A stretch of 64,000 bases of DNA from Chitinophaga sp. HK235 (GCF_018255755.1 NZ_CP073766.1:6260501-6324500); one strand, 5' to 3'. Shown: positions 26,485 through 36,374, numbered from the stretch's first letter. Notes: generated by a model from the letters alone, not told the origin. Numbers and translations: made by a program.

Positions 26485-26961
26485 TTATGATAACTCAATG
26501 CTGACATTGATCCATTCAGGATCAAATTTAGTAGCGTATTTTTTGTAGAAATTGATAGCCGGCGTATTCCATTCCAGTACCTGAAAGAGAATGCCGCTGA
26601 ACTGTTTTTCCTTTGCTTCCACGATGAGCTGATCAAACAGTACTTTACCCACTCCTTTGCCACGCCATTTTTCGGTGACCAGAAGATCTTCGAGGTACAT
26701 GCGACAACCTTTCCAGGTAGAATAACGAACATAATACAGGGCAAAACCCACGATCAGTTCTTTACCATCTTCCTGTGTGGTAGCTACAAATGCCTTCCAT
26801 ACCGGATTGGGGCCAAAGCCGGCTTCTTCGAAATGTGCCAGGCTAACCGTTACTTCCTGGGGTGCTTTTTCATATTCGGCCAGTTCATGGATCAGTTCCA
26901 GTAAACGACGGCAATCTTCTTTTCGTGCAACCCTTAACGTTATATCTTCCATAGTATTCAA
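26485..26961 (-). CDS. GNAT N-acetyltransferase, diamine/spermidine acetyltransferase-like
   Basis: Single-domain GNAT protein of 158 residues. The order of motifs LLELIHELAEYEKAP, YYVRYSTWKGCRMYLEDLLV and the acetyl-CoA loop TEKWRGKGVGKVLFDQL, ending with VLEWNTPAINFYKKY, is that of the SSAT-like group that acetylates polyamines or thialysine. The start could be either of two Met codons (residues 1 or 4). Three bases separate it from the serine hydrolase upstream, so they are co-transcribed. Confidence 0.85.
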   Translation of the reverse strand: MNTMEDITLRVARKEDCRRLLELIHELAEYEKAPQEVTVSLAHFEEAGFGPNPVWKAFVATTQEDGKELIVGFALYYVRYSTWKGCRMYLEDLLVTEKWRGKGVGKVLFDQLIVEAKEKQFSGILFQVLEWNTPAINFYKKYATKFDPEWINVSIELS

Positions 26962-26964
26962 TAA

Positions 26965-28101
26965 TTATGCAAGTGAATCGGCTAGTTGTTTCAGTAGCTC
27001 CGGCCACCAGTCAATATCTCCCCATTTTTTACCAAATCGCACAATCACAGCCTGCTTGCGGGGAGAGATATAAATCAGCTGGCCTTTTACGCCTAATGCA
27101 AAATAGTCAAAATTATGCGTATCCGTTTGGTATCCCCACCATAAGTATTTGTAATATCCATGCGGACTTCCGGCCCATTTGCACAGCGGGGGCACCATAC
27201 GGGAAAGGTACTTAGTGGTATCTGCAGTGTGAATAGGAGCGCTGGTGGATTCCTGTAACCAGGATGCGGGAATGATCGTTTGACCGTTGCTTTGACCGTT
27301 TTGCAGACAGAGTTGTCCGAAGCGGGCGAAGTCGATGGCCAGGGCATTAAACCCACTTTCCATTTTGGCAAATCCGGAATGGCGGCTGTCCATACTCCAG
27401 GAGGCATCGGCTTCGGCACCGATATGCAGCCATACCTTTTCGCTGAAATAGGCCGGTACGGGCTGTCCGGTGGCTTTTTCCAGTATCATGCCCAGTAGCA
27501 GCAGGTTGTAGTTGTTGTAATGATAAATGTTTCCGGGTGTTTCTATGAGTCTGGCCCGGAGTGCCTGCTCACGCAGCCGCAGGCCATAATATACCCTGGC
27601 ATCATCGGTCCAGGGAAACACGCCCTCTTTATATTCCAGCCCGGAACACATCTGCAGCAAGTGCGAGATGGTGATCTGGTCATATCCGGTTTTGTTGAAA
27701 TCTGTAAGATAACGGGCTACGGGATCTTCTACGGAATGAATGGCACCTTCCGCAATAGCGATGCCGGTGAGCACAGAAGTCATGGATTTGGCCGCAGAGA
27801 AGGAGGTGTTGATGGAATCCCGCTGGTAGCCGTTGAAATACTGTTCGTATAATATTTTCCCGTGCTGCAGCACGATACAGGCGGTAGAACCGGTGGAGGC
27901 GAGCAGTTCGCTGAGCTGCCCTTCCCGGGGCTGGCCTCTGAATTTCCAGGAAACGGGATGCTGTGGCATTTTTTCCGGGGCCTGTACCAAAGGCAGGACA
28001 GTACCCCCTTTGGGGATGGAAGCATTGCTAAAACGCTTGTAGTCGTCGATCTTCGGGATGTTCCAGAACAGGCAGCGGCTGAGATAAGTGAGCATTTCCA
28101 T
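26965..28101 (-). CDS. Serine hydrolase, class C beta-lactamase fold
   Basis: Member of the penicillin-binding/beta-lactamase class C family. The nucleophile is in SFSAAKSM (SxxK, Ser102, Lys105); the second motif Tyr is in IYHYNNYNLLL. There is no clear signal peptide at the N-terminus, so a cytoplasmic or membrane-edge location is possible. Such proteins can be esterases, D-aminopeptidases or peptidases; true beta-lactamase activity cannot be claimed. First gene of a minus-strand unit with two GNAT genes. Confidence 0.82.
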   Translation of the reverse strand: MEMLTYLSRCLFWNIPKIDDYKRFSNASIPKGGTVLPLVQAPEKMPQHPVSWKFRGQPREGQLSELLASTGSTACIVLQHGKILYEQYFNGYQRDSINTSFSAAKSMTSVLTGIAIAEGAIHSVEDPVARYLTDFNKTGYDQITISHLLQMCSGLEYKEGVFPWTDDARVYYGLRLREQALRARLIETPGNIYHYNNYNLLLLGMILEKATGQPVPAYFSEKVWLHIGAEADASWSMDSRHSGFAKMESGFNALAIDFARFGQLCLQNGQSNGQTIIPASWLQESTSAPIHTADTTKYLSRMVPPLCKWAGSPHGYYKYLWWGYQTDTHNFDYFALGVKGQLIYISPRKQAVIVRFGKKWGDIDWWPELLKQLADSLA

Positions 28102-28204
28102 GATATTTCAGGTTAGGGAATGCAAAGATCGCAAGGCAAAATGACAAACAATATTGTAATTTGTTGACGATTCATTAAAGCCTGGTTAATTAACCTTTTT
28201 GTAC

Positions 28205-28696
28205 ATGAAAGAAATCCTGGTGCGGTTTGCATCTTATAATCACTGGGCCAACCAGCAGCTGGTGGCCGTTATGCTGAATCTGGATGCGGAAAAGACAGAG
28301 CGGGACCTGGGAGGCAGTTTCCCTTCCCTGCGTAAAACAGTATGTCATTTATGGTTTGGGGAAAGTATCTGGTATCAGCGTTTACAGCTGACGGAGCAGC
28401 CGGTAGACCCGACGGTAGCTTTTACCGGTACTTTTGAAGAGGCCTGTCAGTCCTGGCTGCAGCAGTCGCTTCTATTGGAGGAATGGGTGAAGCAGGCTTC
28501 CGAAGTAAAGTTGAACCATACCTTTGCTTTCACTCCTGGTACAGGAGAGCAGGTGAAGCTGCCGGTACACGAAGCGGTGATGCATGTGTGTAACCACAGC
28601 ACTTTTCATCGCGGACAGCTGGTAAATATGCTTCGCCAGCTGGAGGTGACTAAAATTCCAGCTACCGACTACCGCCGTTATAAACCAAAAAAATAA
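28205..28696 (+). CDS. DinB-family four-helix metal protein
   Basis: DinB/YfiT-like protein of 163 residues from ATG at 28205. It begins with FASYNHWANQQLV, has CHLWFGESIWYQR in the second helix and NHSTFHRGQLV in the fourth; the histidines of these three places would form the metal site typical of DinB proteins. The reaction is unknown; relatives include bacillithiol or mycothiol transferases. An in-frame TTG two codons earlier is less likely as start. Confidence 0.85.
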   Translation: MKEILVRFASYNHWANQQLVAVMLNLDAEKTERDLGGSFPSLRKTVCHLWFGESIWYQRLQLTEQPVDPTVAFTGTFEEACQSWLQQSLLLEEWVKQASEVKLNHTFAFTPGTGEQVKLPVHEAVMHVCNHSTFHRGQLVNMLRQLEVTKIPATDYRRYKPKK

Positions 28697-28745
28697 GCGG
28701 TTTTATATTATTTTTACCCGATATACGCTGGAAAAATTCCGTTTT

Positions 28746-29441
28746 ATGAATGCTGCTTCTTTTTATGCGCAAGCCCCAAAACACCTGGTGGCAGTAGACT
28801 GTATCATCTTTGGTTTCGACGAAGGCAAGCTGAAGTTATTGGTGATGAAGCGAAAAGTCGCTCCTATGGCGGGTGAATGGTCGCTGGTAGGTGGTTTTGT
28901 GCAATCGGAGGAAAGTACCGACGAAGCAGCGGCCCGGGTACTCAAACATACTACCGGTCTGGAAAATATCTATATGGACCAGCTGCACTGTTATGGTGAG
29001 GTATCCCGTGATACCGGTGCAAGGGTAATATCAGTGGCCTATTATGCCCTGATACGTATCAAGGAACACGACCGGCCGCTGGCCCAGGAACATGGTGCGC
29101 ACTGGCTGGAGCTGCATGAAATCCCTGCATTGATCTTTGACCATAACCGTATGATCAACGATGCACTGGTTCAGCTGCGTAACAACGCCCATTTCCATCC
29201 CATTGGCTTTGAACTGCTGCCGGAAAAATTCACCCTGTCCCAACTGAGAAGCCTGTATGAAGAAATATATCAGAAAACCCTTGATAAACGTAACTTCCGT
29301 AAGAAAATATTATCACTCGATGTGATGGAGAAACTGGAAGAAAAAGATAAAACCTCCTCCAAAAAGGGCGCACATCTGTACCGCTTTGATCCTGCAAGGT
29401 ATGAAGCGCTGATGCGGAAAGGACTGGTGTTCGAGATTTAG
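28746..29441 (+). CDS. Nudix-fold transcriptional regulator (NrtR/AraR-like)
   Basis: The 231 residues have an N-terminal Nudix domain (about 12-145) and a C-terminal winged-helix domain (about 160-231) with EKFTLSQLRSLYEEIYQ and LDKRNFRKKI, the layout of NrtR/AraR regulators. The Nudix box keeps Gly50, Glu56, Arg64 and Gly71, but the catalytic REUxEE is changed to RVLKHT, so hydrolysis is unlikely and ligand sensing more likely. No sugar or NAD genes are next to it, so the regulon is unknown. Confidence 0.85.
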   Translation: MNAASFYAQAPKHLVAVDCIIFGFDEGKLKLLVMKRKVAPMAGEWSLVGGFVQSEESTDEAAARVLKHTTGLENIYMDQLHCYGEVSRDTGARVISVAYYALIRIKEHDRPLAQEHGAHWLELHEIPALIFDHNRMINDALVQLRNNAHFHPIGFELLPEKFTLSQLRSLYEEIYQKTLDKRNFRKKILSLDVMEKLEEKDKTSSKKGAHLYRFDPARYEALMRKGLVFEI

Positions 29442-29522
29442 CAGGGGCCGGAGGAAAATGAACAAAATGAACAGGCGCTGACAGTACACTGTTGCCGTAT
29501 TTATTTTTACTTTTCCGGTTGA

Positions 29523-31493
29523 ATGAAAACCATCCTGAAGCGATATATGCTGTTGCATATGCACTGGCTGCTGTTTGTTTCCCCACTGATGTTGCAGGGG
29601 CAGCACAAGGAAATCAGCAGGCTAAAAGCCTTGTTGCCACATGTGAATGACAGCATAGCATATGTAAATGCCTTAAACAGGCTGGCTGTCCTGTATCAGG
29701 TTTGTCAGCTCGATAGCTGCGGGCGTTATGCATCAATGGCAAGAGAGGTGGCCACCCGTATCAATTATCCTTCCGGCAAAGCCTGGGCACTGCGTAACCT
29801 GGGCAACTACTACGCTTTCCGCCCCCATCATTATCTCTCTTATCTTTTTTATAATGATGCGCTGGAGGAAAGCCGCCATGCAGGTGATTCTATCAGTGTT
29901 TCCCAGGTGCTGAGGAGCATCGGCATCTATCATCAATATACCGGCAAACATACTTCGGCCAACGATTATATTCATCAGTCATTACAGCTTACCCGGCAAC
30001 TGAAACAGGATTCGCTCCATGCCCTTGGACTGTCCAGCTATTACACGGTCAACTATGCCGACACCGCTCTGCAGGCAGCCGCCACTGCGGCCCTCAAAGA
30101 GGCTACAGCCCTGGCCAGACGGTTTCATGATACCCGGGAACTGCTGTACATAAACCTGATGCTGGTCAATAAGGATTTTGCTGCGGGCAGGTTTGAAATA
30201 GCCGATCATCTGCTCAGACAGGTGATCGATACGGCCTTGAAGGAAGGCTATACCTACTTCGCCATGTATGGCTCCCTGCAACTGGCAACTTACAAATGCT
30301 TGCTGCGCCAGGCCGATTCCATCAAATACCAGCAGGATGCTGTCAGCTACGGCGTGGCCGGAGGATATGCCGGATTGCTGCTGCCGCAGGTAACACAGCT
30401 GTACCAGTACTTCCAGCAGAAAAAAGACACCCTTCAGGCGGCTAGATACAGTCGCATTGCGCTGAATATCATGCAGCAACGGCAGGATGACATGCAGCAG
30501 GGAGAAATGGATTATATCGCCTACTCCCTTCAGGACCAGATGCTGGATTCTCTCAAAATGCAGTCAGCCCTCCAGCAGACGGCCTTACAGAAAACCAGAC
30601 TGGCACAACATTACTGGCAATACCTGTTTATATTTATCGTGGTCATTATCCTGTTGCTGCTGGTGCTTACCTATTACCTGATCCGTTCCTATCACTCTTC
30701 ACGGCTGCGCTCCCAGCGCCTGGCAAGGGTACGGACAGAAATAAGCGCTGCCAATGAGGTACTGAAGACCAACGATGATTTTAAAAACAAACTGATTTCC
30801 CTGATTGCTCATGACTTCAGGACCCCGCTGTATAATATCATCGATATTACCGGGTTTGTGAATGAAGATATACTGACCCCGGAAGATGCCGCTGGTATGG
30901 TAATGGAAGTGGAACATACTGCTACGGCTACCCTGAAAGTATTTGAAGAGATATTAAGCTGGATGCGGACACAGTTGTCCGGATTCGTTTACCGGCCGCG
31001 GTCTTTTGTGCTGTCGGATATGCTGGGAGCCTCCGTACAGAGCATTCAGCATCTGGTGCGGGAAAAAAATATACGGCTGCTAATACGTATCCCCGATGGC
31101 ATGACCATACAGGGCGATTTTGAAATGCTGCAGTTTATCCACCGGAATTTTCTGCATAATGCTATCAAGTTTTCACCGGAAAATGGAGCTATAACTATAA
31201 TGGCTATACGTAGAAGTGATTTTGTAGAAGTGACTTTCCGGGATGAAGGACCTGGTATAGACCCTGTAATACTTCCGGGATTGTTTACCTACAGTAGTGA
31301 TGGATATGCGAAAAAGCGCTCCGGCAAGGGTGCGGGGCTGGCGCTGATCATTTGTCGGGATTTTATTGATAAGATGAGCGGAGAGGCTGGAGCCGCCAAT
31401 AATGAAGAAGGAGGCAGTACGTTTTTTTACCGGGTGCCGGAAATTAATTTACAAAAGGATACAGGTAGTAATGATAAAAGCGTTTATACATAA
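29523..31493 (+). CDS. TPR sensor histidine kinase (first of three paralogues)
   Basis: Membrane sensor kinase of 656 residues. A signal peptide (about 1-26) is followed by an extracytoplasmic region of TPR-like helices (about 30-360), one membrane segment (about 367-388) and a cytoplasmic kinase. The H-box is intact: AHDFRTPL with His430. The N-box NFLHNAIKFSP (Asn546), DEGPGID (574-580) and GKGAGLAL (601-608) are present, so it should be catalytically able. No response regulator lies nearby. The 3' end overlaps the second paralogue by 23 bp. Confidence 0.88.
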   Translation: MKTILKRYMLLHMHWLLFVSPLMLQGQHKEISRLKALLPHVNDSIAYVNALNRLAVLYQVCQLDSCGRYASMAREVATRINYPSGKAWALRNLGNYYAFRPHHYLSYLFYNDALEESRHAGDSISVSQVLRSIGIYHQYTGKHTSANDYIHQSLQLTRQLKQDSLHALGLSSYYTVNYADTALQAAATAALKEATALARRFHDTRELLYINLMLVNKDFAAGRFEIADHLLRQVIDTALKEGYTYFAMYGSLQLATYKCLLRQADSIKYQQDAVSYGVAGGYAGLLLPQVTQLYQYFQQKKDTLQAARYSRIALNIMQQRQDDMQQGEMDYIAYSLQDQMLDSLKMQSALQQTALQKTRLAQHYWQYLFIFIVVIILLLLVLTYYLIRSYHSSRLRSQRLARVRTEISAANEVLKTNDDFKNKLISLIAHDFRTPLYNIIDITGFVNEDILTPEDAAGMVMEVEHTATATLKVFEEILSWMRTQLSGFVYRPRSFVLSDMLGASVQSIQHLVREKNIRLLIRIPDGMTIQGDFEMLQFIHRNFLHNAIKFSPENGAITIMAIRRSDFVEVTFRDEGPGIDPVILPGLFTYSSDGYAKKRSGKGAGLALIICRDFIDKMSGEAGAANNEEGGSTFFYRVPEINLQKDTGSNDKSVYT

Positions 31494-33387
31494 ACGTTAT
31501 CTAGCCATTATACTGGGTTGCTGGCTGTGGATGCTGCCAGCTCTCAGGGGCCATGGCCAGGCAGCCATATTGCCGCGCTTGCAACAAGACCTGGCGCAGC
31601 AGCGCGATAGTGCCGGGTATGTGGCCGTATTGGGAAAAATCGGCGCACTCTATGCCAGTATACACCTGGACAGCTCCTTTTACTACGCCCGTCAGATGCT
31701 GGAAATCGCTACACGCCAGCATGATGTAAGCGGCATGGCCGCTGCCAACAACATGCTGGGATGGTATTATACAGCTAAAACGGATTATAATGTAGGGATC
31801 ACCTATGCATACAAAGCGCTGTTGCTGAATGAACAGCTCGGCGACTCCGCACAGATGGTAAGGTCACTGAATATTATCTACGGTTGTTATAAGAACTCCG
31901 GTCATCCGGTGGAAGCCAACAACTATTTTTACAGGGCTTTTCATATGGCCAACCGGCTACCGCCGGAAAAGGATTCTATAACGGCCACTATGCTGGTGAA
32001 TTATGCCTGGCGCTTTTTTAATGACAGTACACGTACGGATTCTGTGAGGCTGGTATTACGAAAGGCGGCGACAATACTGAAAAAATATCCCGACAGCAGA
32101 GCCACTTTTTATGTGGCAGCTTTTGAGGCCGATCTGATGGTGAAAGAAGGCAGGGGCAGGGAGGCAGAACGCAGTATCTACGAACTGGCCAACCTGGCAC
32201 AGCAAAAGGGTATGCCCTACGTGGCGATGGACATGTATAGCCGTTTGTACGATTTTCAGCGGCTGGGCTATTTTGCAGATTCTACCAACTATCAGGACCA
32301 GGCATATCAGGTGGCTGCACAATCCGGCAGTATGGAACTTAACCTGTACTGGCTGGCCAGACTGTACGACTATTACCGCAGCCGGCAACAGCCGGAGAAA
32401 GTGGTGTATTATGGCAATGAAATAATGCGGCTGGCCACGCTGGACCGTTACAAGATTAACCCTCAGGTATCCCGGCAGGAAGCCAATTACATCGATTTTT
32501 TTCTGAAGGGGAAAGCATTACAGTCTCTCTCTCTTGCCAACAGGATACAACAGCAGGAGCTGGAAAAGGAGCTGGCGGAGAAAAAGAACAGGACACTGGT
32601 GGCAGTAGGATTACTCATCATTATTCTGTTGCTCATTGCCCTGTTTGCCGGCCGTTATCTGCATTACCGGCGCTGGAAGCAGCAGGAAAACGCACTGGCC
32701 CTGAGTTATGTGCAACTGGCCAGGACCCACGCTGCCCTTACGGAAAATGATCTTTTCAAGAACAAGCTGATCAGCATGCTGGCCAGCGATTTCCGGACAC
32801 CGCTGCATCATATCATTGCAGTAGCCACGCAGCTGAAAACGGGTGCGCTTACACAGCCGGAGGTGGTAAGCCTGTTGAAACAGATCGGTAACGCTTCCCG
32901 TAAAACCCTGGGCGCATTTAATAATATCCTGAAATGGCTACGGATGCAGTTGTCTGGCTTTACTTATAAGCCAGTCACCTGTAAACTGCTGCCGCTGATA
33001 GCAGAGGCGCTGGAGTCCCTGCAGGAAGAGATGAACGACAAGCGATTGACGCTGGTGAACCGTATTGCTCCTGCGCTGACGGTTGTGGCAGATGAAGAAA
33101 TATTGCGGCTGGTGAATATCCAGCTGTTTCAGGTAGCTGTTACGACTGCCAGGGCCGGCAGTGTGCTGGTAGTATCAGCGTATGGGGAGAAAGGGAAAAT
33201 AACGGTCCGTATTATGGCCGATGGCGGGCCGGCTACCAGGAAATTACTGGAAGAACTCAAGGATAAGGAACATAATATTTTTGCTTTAGGGATTATTATC
33301 AGCCGGGATTTTATGCATAAGATGAAAGGTGGGCTTATTGTACAGGAAGAAGCTGAAGGTTTTTTGATGTTGGAGTACACTATTTAG
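31471..33387 (+). CDS. TPR sensor pseudo-histidine kinase (second paralogue)
   Basis: Same architecture as the gene before: signal peptide to about residue 30, TPR-like periplasmic region, membrane segment about 375-394, then a DHp-like domain. The phospho-acceptor position is Ser439 in ASDFRTPL instead of His. Where the first paralogue has its N-box this protein reads LVNIQLFQVAVTTARAG, and the glycine motifs are replaced by ADGGPAT and FALGIIISRDF. Autophosphorylation is therefore not expected. ATG at 31471 (638 residues) is chosen because it begins a plausible signal peptide; the frame also opens at 31402. Confidence 0.82.
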   Translation: MIKAFIHKRYLAIILGCWLWMLPALRGHGQAAILPRLQQDLAQQRDSAGYVAVLGKIGALYASIHLDSSFYYARQMLEIATRQHDVSGMAAANNMLGWYYTAKTDYNVGITYAYKALLLNEQLGDSAQMVRSLNIIYGCYKNSGHPVEANNYFYRAFHMANRLPPEKDSITATMLVNYAWRFFNDSTRTDSVRLVLRKAATILKKYPDSRATFYVAAFEADLMVKEGRGREAERSIYELANLAQQKGMPYVAMDMYSRLYDFQRLGYFADSTNYQDQAYQVAAQSGSMELNLYWLARLYDYYRSRQQPEKVVYYGNEIMRLATLDRYKINPQVSRQEANYIDFFLKGKALQSLSLANRIQQQELEKELAEKKNRTLVAVGLLIIILLLIALFAGRYLHYRRWKQQENALALSYVQLARTHAALTENDLFKNKLISMLASDFRTPLHHIIAVATQLKTGALTQPEVVSLLKQIGNASRKTLGAFNNILKWLRMQLSGFTYKPVTCKLLPLIAEALESLQEEMNDKRLTLVNRIAPALTVVADEEILRLVNIQLFQVAVTTARAGSVLVVSAYGEKGKITVRIMADGGPATRKLLEELKDKEHNIFALGIIISRDFMHKMKGGLIVQEEAEGFLMLEYTI

Positions 33388-33393
33388 TCGTAT

Positions 33394-35271
33394 ATGCGTA
33401 AACATTATCTTGCCACTATTTGCTGTCTGTTATCACTGAAGATGGTTGCCCAGTCTCCGCAATTGCCGGAGTTGCAGCATGACCTTGCCTTGCAACGCGA
33501 CAGCGCCGGTTATGTATCCATATTGGGAAAAATCGCGGCTTTGTACGCTGTTATTGATCTGGACAGCTGCTTCTATTATGCACTGAAAGTGCAGGATATG
33601 GCTGCCCGGCAGCACAATGTGCGGGGATTGGCAGATGCTGATGATATATTTAGTTTTTACTACGCGATTAAAACTGATTTTGATGTGGCCAGCGTGTATG
33701 CCTACCGGGCGCTGAAAGTACATGAGCAGCTGGGTGATTCTGCACGCATAGCCAAAACACTGGGCAATATCTATCATTACTATCGTAATATGGGAAGGGC
33801 AGCAGATGCCAATACTTATTTCTACAAGGCTTTTCATCTGGCCGGCAGGTTACCACCCGGACAGGACTCTGTATATGGCATTTTGCTCATCAACTATGTT
33901 ATGCGGTTTTACAAAGACAGTACCCGTGCTGATTCGGTGCACTGGGCCTTAAAAACAGCCCGCGAGGTAGTGTCCCGCTATCCGCGTTCCAAAGTGATCT
34001 TTTATGTAGATGCATATGAGCTGAACGACCTGGTACTGAAGGGGAGGGGTAAGGAAGCAGAAGCTGCCATCTATCAGCTGGCTGATAAAGCAATACGCAG
34101 CGGGATGCCTTTAGTGGCCATGGACATATATGGCCGGCTGGATGATTTTCCGCGGCTGGGTTATTATGCAGATACAGCAAAATATCAGGAGAAAGCATAT
34201 CAGTTAGGACTGCAAACCGGCAGCATTGCCCTTAACCTGTATTGGCTGGCACGGCTATACGATTTCTACAGCAGAAAAAATGATGCAGTCAGAGTCGCGC
34301 AATACAGCCGGGAAATTATGCGTCTTGCCGGAGAACGACGTTATCAGCCTAACGCAGGATCTTATGATTATATCGATTTCTTCAGGAAAGAGAAAGCTTT
34401 GCAGTCGCTGGTCCGGCAAAACCGGATACAGCAGCTGATACTGGATAAAGAGGAGGTTGAATCCGGTAATCGTCAGCTGCTGATCATAGGGATGTTGATT
34501 GTATTTATACTGCTGATGGTGCTGATGTGGGAACGTTACTGGCATTATCAGCGGCTGAAACAGCAGGATGAGGCACTTTTGCAGGGATATAGGGAGATGG
34601 AGCGCATTCACCTGGCATTGAAGGAAAATGAAGCTTTTAAAAACAAGTTGATCAGCCTGTTGGCCAGGGATTTTAAAGGGCCGCTTGTACATCTTACAGA
34701 GGTGGGGGCGCGGTTCCGGTCGGGAACTTTGTCGAAGGCCGAAATGACTGCATGGCTAAAGCAGATCAGCACTACCTCTGTGCGGATCCTGGATATTTTT
34801 GATAATATTCTGAAATGGCTGCGGTTGCAGCTGCAGGGCTATACTTACAAACCAGTCGCCAGTGCGTTACTGTCCCTGGTGAAGAGTGCGACAGGGCCGC
34901 TGGAAGCGGAAATAGCGCAGAAGCAGCTGAAGGTGGCATATTATATACCGGAGGGGATGCAGGTGTTGGCAGATGAGGAGTTACTAAAACTGGTAAACAT
35001 ACAGTTATTGCAGATAGCCGTTACCGTGGCAAGGGTGGGCAGCACATTAAAGATTGCTGCAGGGGAGGATCCGGAGCAGGTGGAGGTGAGGATATTGGCG
35101 GAAACGGGGAAGGATGCCCGTTTTGTACTGGCAGGGCTGGAAAACTGGCAGGATAATGGACTGGCGCTGGGGTTGGTGATCAGCAGGGACCTGATGAAGA
35201 TGATGCATGGGCATATAATAGCGGAAGGCCAGGGGCAAACGCACCTGGCCTTCGGGTATATCTTGCCTTAA
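33394..35271 (+). CDS. TPR sensor pseudo-histidine kinase (third paralogue)
   Basis: 625 residues, starting six bases after the second paralogue. Signal peptide MRKHYLATICCLLSLKMVAQ, TPR-like region, membrane segment about 361-378. It is closest to the second paralogue; both share GRLPP, RFxxDSTRxDSV and LNLYWLARLYD in the sensor half. The H-box position is Arg425 in ARDFKGPL, and the ATP-binding motifs are as eroded as in the second gene. The helix ILKWLRLQLQGYTYKPV, matching ILSWMRTQLSGFVYRP in the first gene, is kept, which suggests the dimerisation part is under selection. Confidence 0.82.
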   Translation: MRKHYLATICCLLSLKMVAQSPQLPELQHDLALQRDSAGYVSILGKIAALYAVIDLDSCFYYALKVQDMAARQHNVRGLADADDIFSFYYAIKTDFDVASVYAYRALKVHEQLGDSARIAKTLGNIYHYYRNMGRAADANTYFYKAFHLAGRLPPGQDSVYGILLINYVMRFYKDSTRADSVHWALKTAREVVSRYPRSKVIFYVDAYELNDLVLKGRGKEAEAAIYQLADKAIRSGMPLVAMDIYGRLDDFPRLGYYADTAKYQEKAYQLGLQTGSIALNLYWLARLYDFYSRKNDAVRVAQYSREIMRLAGERRYQPNAGSYDYIDFFRKEKALQSLVRQNRIQQLILDKEEVESGNRQLLIIGMLIVFILLMVLMWERYWHYQRLKQQDEALLQGYREMERIHLALKENEAFKNKLISLLARDFKGPLVHLTEVGARFRSGTLSKAEMTAWLKQISTTSVRILDIFDNILKWLRLQLQGYTYKPVASALLSLVKSATGPLEAEIAQKQLKVAYYIPEGMQVLADEELLKLVNIQLLQIAVTVARVGSTLKIAAGEDPEQVEVRILAETGKDARFVLAGLENWQDNGLALGLVISRDLMKMMHGHIIAEGQGQTHLAFGYILP

Positions 35272-35274
35272 AGG

Positions 35275-36285
35275 TTATTTACCAAATTTTTCGCCGTCGT
35301 ACGCCCATTTAATGTAGCTGGCGCCCCAGGTGAAACCTCCGCCAAATGCGGCCATGATAAGGTTGTCTCCTTTTTTCAGTTGTTTTTCGTAGTCCCACAG
35401 GCACAGTGGAATAGTACCGGCGGTAGTGTTGCCATAGCGCTGGATGTTCATCATGATCTTCTCATCGGGTAAGTTGATGTACTGAGCGGTGGCAGCAATG
35501 ATACGTTTGTTGGCCTGGTGAGGAACGAGCCATGCAATGTTGTCTGCAGTGAGATTGTTGCGTTCCAGTACGTTGTTGGCTGCTTCAGACATGTTGGACA
35601 CGGCGTATTTAAACACCATTTTACCTTCCTGGTAAACATAGTGTTCGCGGTTCTGCACTGTTTCGAGGGAGGCAGGTTTTACGGAGCCACCGGCTTTCAT
35701 GTGCAGGTATTCACGGCCATGTCCATCACTTTTCAGGATGCTGTCAATAACGCCGTAACCTTCGGTATTGGGCTCGAGCAGTACACCACCGGCGCCATCA
35801 CCGAAGATGATGCAGGTAGTCCTGTCGGTATAGTCAATGATAGAGCTCATTTTGTCTGCACCAATCACCATCACTTTCTGATAACGGCCACTTTCAATAA
35901 ACCGGGCGCCGGTATCCAGAGCATACAGGAAACCGGAGCAGGCAGCACTAATGTCGAAACCGAATGCATTTTTAGCACCGATTTTATCTGTTACAACATT
36001 GGCTGTGGCGGGGAATGTCATGTCGGGAGTTACAGTGGCTACAATGAGCAGGTCTATTTCTTCAGGAGAAATACCTCTTTTTTTGCAGATCTCGAGGGCT
36101 ACAGGTACGCATAAATCGGAGGTGCCTTTCCCTTCTCCTTTAAGAATCCTTCTTTCGGAGATGCCAGTCCGGGTCAATATCCACTCGTCTGTTGTGTCAA
36201 CCAGTTTTTCAAGTTCCTGATTGGTCAGCACATAGTCAGGAACATATCCACCCACCGCTGTAATAGCGGCCGTTATTTTATTCAT
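35275..36285 (-). CDS. fabH: Beta-ketoacyl-ACP synthase III
   Basis: Starts fatty acid elongation by condensing acyl-CoA with malonyl-ACP. The catalytic triad is visible: Cys116 in SAACSGFL, His in VPHQANKR and Asn in RYGNTTAGT. Other motifs are TDEWILTRTGISERR and the C-terminal AAFGGGFTWGA. Length 336 is normal. It converges on the kinase array, with only three bases between stops, and diverges from ruvA. Confidence 0.95.
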   Translation of the reverse strand: MNKITAAITAVGGYVPDYVLTNQELEKLVDTTDEWILTRTGISERRILKGEGKGTSDLCVPVALEICKKRGISPEEIDLLIVATVTPDMTFPATANVVTDKIGAKNAFGFDISAACSGFLYALDTGARFIESGRYQKVMVIGADKMSSIIDYTDRTTCIIFGDGAGGVLLEPNTEGYGVIDSILKSDGHGREYLHMKAGGSVKPASLETVQNREHYVYQEGKMVFKYAVSNMSEAANNVLERNNLTADNIAWLVPHQANKRIIAATAQYINLPDEKIMMNIQRYGNTTAGTIPLCLWDYEKQLKKGDNLIMAAFGGGFTWGASYIKWAYDGEKFGK

Positions 36286-36374
36286 ATAAACTAAATATGT
36301 GTTTAAATCGAGGCGTAAAAATACGATATAAACGAATATTTCCTAAAAAAGTCGCATATGAACCCGTTAATGGC

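Noticed and set aside
26965..28101. Calling the serine hydrolase an antibiotic-resistance beta-lactamase
   Set aside because: The SxxK motif is shared by many esterases and peptidases, and no export signal is visible.
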